DNA from: Imperialibacter sp964351395
GTDB taxonomy: Bacteria; Bacteroidota; Bacteroidia; Cytophagales; Cyclobacteriaceae
Reading direction: 5' to 3'
NCBI GenBank assembly: GCA_964351395.1
Contig: CAYGOF010000013.1
Coordinates: 95,626-159,625, forward strand
DNA: 64,000 nt
The position numbers were made by a program, and so were the translations under genes. How positions within the stretch are numbered: the stretch's first letter is position 1; every line of letters begins with the position of its first letter. The notes below the pieces were generated by a model, which saw only the letters and a list, made by a program, of their open reading frames with translations, was not told the DNA's origin and searched no databases. Positions 60,262 to 64,000 of this stretch are shown here, one piece after another.

Positions 60262-62943
60262 GTGAAAATAAAAACGACCCTACTCCTGGCGGCCTGCTTT
60301 GTGTTCTTGCAGTCTGACCTTCTTTTTGCCCATGTTACACTCCCCAAAATGGTCGGCAGTGGCATGGTATTGCAACGGGATTCTCCACTCAGTATATGGG
60401 GTTGGGCTGATGCTGGGGAAAAAGTCACTGTCCGTTTCAAAGGAAAAAAATATACGAGCACTGCCGATGCTGGCGGCAAATGGAAAGTTACCATTCCTCC
60501 TATAACTGCAGGCGGTCCGTTCAGCATGGAAATCATTGGCGCCAACAAAATCACCCTTGACGACGTGCTGATTGGCGACGTATGGCTTTGTGCTGGTCAG
60601 TCTAACATGGTGCATAATATGGAGCTGCACAAACAGCGCTATGGCAAAGACATTGCTTCAGCTAACTATCCACAGTTACGGCAATTTCTGGTGCCTGGTC
60701 AATCGGCGCTCACCGGCCCTGCCGAAGACCTTGCGGGCGGGGAATGGAAAAAAGCAATGCCAGAAAATGTGGGCCAGTTTTCTGTTGTTGCCTATTTCTT
60801 TGGAAAAAGCCTTTACGACAAGTACCAGGTACCCATCGGATTGATCAATGCCAGCGTCGGCGGCACTCCCATCGAAGCCTGGACCAGCGAGGAAGGGCTG
60901 AAAGCGTTTCCTGAAATACTAACTACCGTGGCCCAAAACAAAGACACTGCCTGGCTAAGTAGGATCAACAAGGAAGCTGCAACAAGGCGGCAGGCAATTG
61001 CCAGCAAACGCCCACAAGACCAGGGCATAGCTGGCCCCATTAAATGGTACGATCCGGCCTATCAGCCAAAAAACTGGCACACAATGAATATACCAGGCTT
61101 CTGGGAAGACCAGGGACTCTACGAGCTCAACGGAATAGTCTGGTACAGAAGAGACATCAACATTCCCCTCTCAATGACAGGCATGACTGCCCAGTTAGCG
61201 ATGGGCCGAATCGTTGATGCCGACGAAGTTTATATCAATGGGCAAAAAGTAGGTAACAAGACGTATCAATATCCACAGCGCTATTACGACTTGGCCCCTG
61301 GTGTACTTAGGCCAGGCAAAAACACTTTTGTTGTTCGGGTAACGAACTATAATGGTAAAGGCGGCTTTGTTTCCGACAAGCCCTACTACCTCGCAGCGGC
61401 TGGTGACACACTAGATCTAAAAGGCACCTGGCAGTACAGGGTTGGCGCTGCTTTTCCGCCTGAACCTGGCAATACTGCAGGCATTAACCTAATGTACCAA
61501 CCCACCGCCTTGTTCAATGGGATGGTGGCTCCTTATACCCAATTCCCCATCAAGGGAGCTATTTGGTACCAGGGAGAAAGTAATGCCGGCAGGCCACTAC
61601 AGTATGAGCAGCTATTGCCTGCTCTTATTGAAGATTGGCGAACTCAGTGGTCGCAACCTGATCTTCCGTTTTTGTATGCGCAGCTCCCTAATTTTATGGA
61701 CATCAACTACTTACCGTCGGAGAGCAACTGGGCACAACTACGGGAATCGCAGAGGAAGGCTTTACAAGTAGCCAACACGGCCATGGCGGTAACAATTGAT
61801 TTGGGTGAATGGAACGATATCCATCCTGACATCAAAAAGCCGATTGGCGATCGACTGGCACTTGCTGCCCAAAAGCTGGCCTATGGTGAGAAAAATGTGG
61901 TATACTCCGGTCCAGCCTATACTTCAGCAACGGTGTCAGGCGGAAAAGTGACACTACATTTTAACCACACTGGCAGTGGCCTGGTTTCGGGCGATGGAGA
62001 ACCTCTTCGATGGTTTGCCCTGGCTGGAGAAAACAAGGTTTTTCAATGGGCCGAAGCAGTGATCGAAGGCAAAGATGTGGTGCTATCTTCTCAAGGTATC
62101 TCAAACCCTTTGTATGTGCGCTATGCATGGGCTGACAACCCGCTTGGTGCCAACCTTTTCAACAAAGAAGGCCTCCCCGCCTCTCCTTTTGAAGCACGTG
62201 TGGGAAATATCGACAAGTTGTGGTATGGTAAAAAAGCTGGTGTAGTTCTCAGCTATGACGATGCTCTCGAAGTGCACCTCGACAATGTGATCCCTGCCCT
62301 GGACTCGCTGGGCTTCAAAGGAAGCTTCTACCTGTCGGCCGCATTCCCTGGTAGTAAAAATCGCTTGACCGACTGGACAAAAGCCGCCGCTAATGGCCAT
62401 GAGCTGGGCAACCATACGCTCTACCACCCCTGTGATGGTGCAGGTCCTGGCCGCTCCTGGGTATCTGAAGAAAACGACCTGAGCAAGTATAATACAAAGC
62501 AGATTGTGCGCGAAGTGGCCATGACAAACGTATTTCTAACTTCGCTAGATGGTAAAACTGAACGCACCTTCGCCTATACATGTGGCGACACAGCAACTGG
62601 AGAAGGTTCATTTATCGAAGCCATAAGTGACCAATTTATCTCGATGAGAGGTACCCATGGCGATATCAACAGGCAAGCAGATATGGACCTGAAAAACATG
62701 AATTGTTATGCCGTAGACGAAACAAACGTGGACAAGCTACAAATGTGGGCTGAAAAGGCAAAAGCCGAAAATGCGCTTCTGGTACTGCTTTTCCACGGTG
62801 TTGGAGGCGGACATAACCTCAACGTTCCTCTGGATCAACACAATGACTTCCTGAAGTACCTAAAAGACAATGAGAGCGACTTTTGGGTAACCACGCTGAT
62901 AGAGGCGTCGAAGCATAGCATGCAGCAAAAGGGCAAGCCGTAG
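60262..62943 (+). CDS. Sialate O-acetylesterase fused to a NodB-type polysaccharide deacetylase
   Basis: An 893-residue exported protein (signal LLLAACFVFLQSDLLFA; GTG start at 60262, as no ATG lies earlier in frame). Residues about 25-640 form a sialate O-acetylesterase. Its nucleophile Ser114 is in CAGQSNM, an inserted GH2-like beta-sandwich lies at about 270-400, and the late Asp/His pair is in WNDIHPD. Residues about 655-885 are a NodB-type deacetylase: VVLSYDDALE (Asp666-Asp667) and HELGNHTLYHP (His pair). Combining an O-acetyl esterase with a metal-dependent deacetylase suggests stripping several acetyl groups from one plant or microbial glycan. The reading frame is continuous across the junction. 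Confidence 0.93.
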   Translation: MKIKTTLLLAACFVFLQSDLLFAHVTLPKMVGSGMVLQRDSPLSIWGWADAGEKVTVRFKGKKYTSTADAGGKWKVTIPPITAGGPFSMEIIGANKITLDDVLIGDVWLCAGQSNMVHNMELHKQRYGKDIASANYPQLRQFLVPGQSALTGPAEDLAGGEWKKAMPENVGQFSVVAYFFGKSLYDKYQVPIGLINASVGGTPIEAWTSEEGLKAFPEILTTVAQNKDTAWLSRINKEAATRRQAIASKRPQDQGIAGPIKWYDPAYQPKNWHTMNIPGFWEDQGLYELNGIVWYRRDINIPLSMTGMTAQLAMGRIVDADEVYINGQKVGNKTYQYPQRYYDLAPGVLRPGKNTFVVRVTNYNGKGGFVSDKPYYLAAAGDTLDLKGTWQYRVGAAFPPEPGNTAGINLMYQPTALFNGMVAPYTQFPIKGAIWYQGESNAGRPLQYEQLLPALIEDWRTQWSQPDLPFLYAQLPNFMDINYLPSESNWAQLRESQRKALQVANTAMAVTIDLGEWNDIHPDIKKPIGDRLALAAQKLAYGEKNVVYSGPAYTSATVSGGKVTLHFNHTGSGLVSGDGEPLRWFALAGENKVFQWAEAVIEGKDVVLSSQGISNPLYVRYAWADNPLGANLFNKEGLPASPFEARVGNIDKLWYGKKAGVVLSYDDALEVHLDNVIPALDSLGFKGSFYLSAAFPGSKNRLTDWTKAAANGHELGNHTLYHPCDGAGPGRSWVSEENDLSKYNTKQIVREVAMTNVFLTSLDGKTERTFAYTCGDTATGEGSFIEAISDQFISMRGTHGDINRQADMDLKNMNCYAVDETNVDKLQMWAEKAKAENALLVLLFHGVGGGHNLNVPLDQHNDFLKYLKDNESDFWVTTLIEASKHSMQQKGKP

Positions 62944-62970
62944 AAGGAGGGTAAACGGGTCGTTCAACGC

Positions 62971-63153
62971 TTACTTCAATTTGACAGCCTTTGTATCAAC
63001 TTCAGGCCCAATCATGATTTGAGTCGAAAGGTTGGAATAGTCTGTTTTTAAAAAGGTGAGGTTGCTTGTCTTGCTTCCTTTGATCGCTAGCATCATCTCT
63101 TCACCTGAATTTGCCTTAAGACCAGCAAAAACAACATTTTTGACGTCGTAAAC
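62971..63153 (-). pseudogene. Orphan C-terminal fragment, right-handed beta-helix-like
   Basis: A 60-codon open stretch ends at the TAA at 62971-62973. The protein (VYDVKNVVFAGLKANSGEE at its N-terminal end, IMIGPEVDTKAVKLK at the end) has no start codon, and a stop lies three codons upstream of it in the same frame. It resembles the last rungs of a parallel beta-helix protein such as a GH28 pectinase, but that is a pattern judgement. It joins directly, one frame off, to a truncated PorP/SprF gene. It is probably the tail of a gene lost by rearrangement. Confidence 0.5.
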
Positions 63154-63601
63154 TACCCACTAAACCATTCCGCGGGTCGTATTGGTCCTCAAATGTAAGC
63201 TGATCCCAATTGAGTCGCTTTTCGTAAACGCCAAGTTGTAAGCCCATACCAAGTTGGGATTTCTTATTGAGCGCTATACGGTGTGCAAGAGAACCATTGA
63301 CTGATGTGCTCTTGAAAATACCGCCATATTGGGCGTCATTCACCACCTGACTACCCCATCCAGATTGATCACCTTTTAGCTGTCCATCGACGGAAATAGC
63401 TGACGTATTACGGCCAACATCTCCTACATATTGCCTAAGTCTATTTACTACCACCCTATAGGGTGCTGCTGTACCCGCAAACACAGGACTAAGATACATT
63501 GGGTTGGAGTAAAACTGTGAAAACCCTGGATCCTGAGCGCTTAAGTTTAAGTGAATCAGGGTCGCCAGGAAAGCTAGAATAAGTGTGAGTAAATTTTTCA
63601 T
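63116..63601 (-). pseudogene. Truncated PorP/SprF-family (type IX secretion) membrane protein
   Basis: From ATG 63601 about 150 residues match PorP/SprF: signal peptide (LILAFLATLIHLNLSAQ), then DPGFSQFYSNPMYLSPVFAGTAAPYR, VVNDAQYGGIFKSTSVNG and LTFEDQYDPRNG. Full members have around 300 or more residues, so the C-terminal half is missing. After NGLV the frame runs on into unrelated sequence (GSLRRQKCCFCWS) and stops. The other frame there carries a different C-terminal fragment, so the loss seems to be a breakpoint and not a point mutation. Family role: outer-membrane part of the gliding/T9SS system; this copy is very likely not functional. Confidence 0.85.
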
Positions 63602-63817
63602 GGCCGTGTTTGTTTTGTTGATATAAATGTAGGCCATGAAATGAGCAGTTCTATTACAGAAAAACTCAATCGAATTTTTTGGGTGATTTACCTAATGGTC
63701 AGATAAAAACGCTTGGTTTTGGGGCCTTAGCGCACCTACAGAAGTAGCAAACAAGGTTTCATTTGATGCAGTTCTAGCGCCTATAAGAACGGCTGAAGGG
63801 TTTCTGCTAAGTTATAA

Positions 63818-63890
63818 GCCCCCTGGACTGGCCGTCGGGCAAGCATCGATCGGGGACGCCTGGTCCAGCGACCTTCGGATGACAAGTCAG
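63818..63890 (-). repeat. tRNA-Thr-like degenerate repeat, copy A
   Basis: Read on the minus strand this element has TGACTTGTCATCC, AAGGTCG, GATCGATGC and GGCCAGTCCAGGGG. It shares its ends (GGACTGGCC and GATGACAAGTCA on the plus strand) with copy B at 63945. It also contains an imperfect internal hairpin (CTGGAC...GTCCAG, 63823-63868). The anticodon-arm-like and T-arm-like pieces are recognisable, but the T arm is disrupted by about 16 extra bases, so it cannot fold as a tRNA. Confidence 0.6.
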
Positions 63891-63920
63891 TTGCTTCGCT
63901 TCAGCAAAAACAAAAAAAAA

Positions 63921-63936
63921 GAAGCGTATCTGCTTC
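63921..63936 (-). terminator. Hairpin with T-run between the two repeats
   Basis: GAAGC and GCTTC form a short 5-pair stem; on the minus strand nine T follow. It resembles a small terminator after copy B when that is read on the minus strand. Confidence 0.5.
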
Positions 63937-63944
63937 GGTTTTGA

Positions 63945-64000
63945 GCCCCTGGACTGGCCGTCCGCCCGGCATCGAACCCCGACCTCCTGATGACAAGTCA
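63945..64000 (-). repeat. tRNA-Thr-like degenerate repeat, copy B, cut by window edge
   Basis: On the minus strand it reads TGACTTGTCATCAGGAGGTC then GGGGTTCGATGCC. This is close to the anticodon-loop, variable-loop and T-arm part of a bacterial tRNA-Thr(TGT): the TGA/TCA half-stem, and TTCGA at the T loop. The T stem is one G short and mispaired, and the acceptor part does not end in CCA in phase. The 5' part lies beyond base 64000, so an intact tRNA cannot be excluded but is unlikely. Confidence 0.55.

Larger units (their letters stand above)
63602..64000. other. Right-end non-coding region with tRNA-like repeats
   Basis: Beyond the PorP fragment no gene can be called. The last 180 bases hold two copies of a tRNA-like repeat and a hairpin with a T-run on the minus strand, described separately. 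Open frames here are short and give no recognisable protein. Confidence 0.6.

Noticed and set aside
63945..64000. Intact tRNA-Thr gene running off the right edge
   Set aside because: The visible T arm is one base short and mispaired, base 37 would be C, and no CCA end fits in phase; called a degenerate repeat instead.
1..64000. CRISPR arrays, prophage, insertion sequences and toxin-antitoxin or defence genes
   Set aside because: No spaced repeat array, transposase, integrase, phage structural gene or recognisable defence domain was found on either strand.

Overview
The window looks like chromosomal DNA of a free-living, probably marine or soil Bacteroidota, most likely of the class Cytophagia (order Cytophagales). 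Supporting signs are a PorP/SprF-type (type IX secretion) gene fragment, SusC/FecA-like and OMP_b-brl_3-type TonB receptors, many short lipoprotein signals, large FtsX-type ABC permeases, DUF1080, DUF2911 and DUF6786-like proteins, and secreted TIM-barrel epimerases with Tat-like leaders. I see no phage, no IS element, no CRISPR array, no rRNA and no intact tRNA. Genes are dense on both strands and most are heterotrophic, sugar-oriented or envelope functions.

Layout. 1-2.3 kb: the end of a SulP anion/bicarbonate transporter, a beta-carbonic anhydrase and a tiny lipoprotein in one operon. 2.5-5.4 kb: gamma-glutamyltransferase and a DmpA-type aminopeptidase, both self-processing hydrolases. 5.4-9.7 kb (minus): FecA-like TonB receptor, an outer-membrane barrel and a small membrane-anchored protein. 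9.9-13.4 kb: glyoxalase-like protein, D-aminoacylase-like lipoprotein, SDR. 13.4-16.7 kb (minus): OmpA/PD40 protein, hydroxyacid dehydrogenase and 3-methyladenine glycosylase. 16.8-20.5 kb: DUF2911, a Rof-like small protein with a GNAT, then a GT61-like protein with a DUF72 protein. 20.8-24.8 kb: aldo/keto reductase and Ca2+ P-type ATPase. 24.8-34.9 kb: secreted carboxylesterase, a large PQQ-dehydrogenase/cytochrome c/CBM protein, two dienelactone hydrolases around a TonB receptor, and an NTF2-like protein. 35-38.7 kb: ABC permease and secreted epimerase.

38.7-47.4 kb: YghZ-like reductase, a beta-propeller protein, an epimerase, a YdjC/ChbG deacetylase, then ketoglutarate-semialdehyde dehydrogenase, a DUF6786-like lipoprotein and an FAH-family 2-keto-3-deoxy-sugar-acid dehydratase. 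The last enzyme and the dehydrogenase would form the end of a Weimberg-type pathway to 2-oxoglutarate. 47.4-49.9 kb: ArfB, DUF1080 lipoprotein, HPF and a flavodoxin-like protein. 50.2-57 kb: a five-gene operon that starts with an SGNH/propeller/cytochrome c lipoprotein and continues with a sugar epimerase, an enolase-superfamily acid-sugar dehydratase, a VOC protein and a 2-hydroxyacid dehydrogenase. 57-63 kb: M28 peptidase, MFS transporter, and a sialate-O-acetylesterase fused to a NodB deacetylase. The broad theme is uptake, periplasmic oxidation and catabolism of sugars and sugar acids.

The right end (63.0-64.0 kb) is the least ordinary part. A PorP/SprF gene is broken and runs, out of frame, into what looks like the C-terminus of another protein. 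Beside it lie two copies of a tRNA-Thr-like repeat, the second running off the edge. A possible lipocalin-like gene remnant is at 15.1 kb. Nothing here is clearly a new defence or mobile system. The best leads are the broken junction with tRNA-like repeats, the deacetylase fusion, the oxidoreductase fusions with degenerate catalytic sites, and the FecA/barrel/small-protein cluster.
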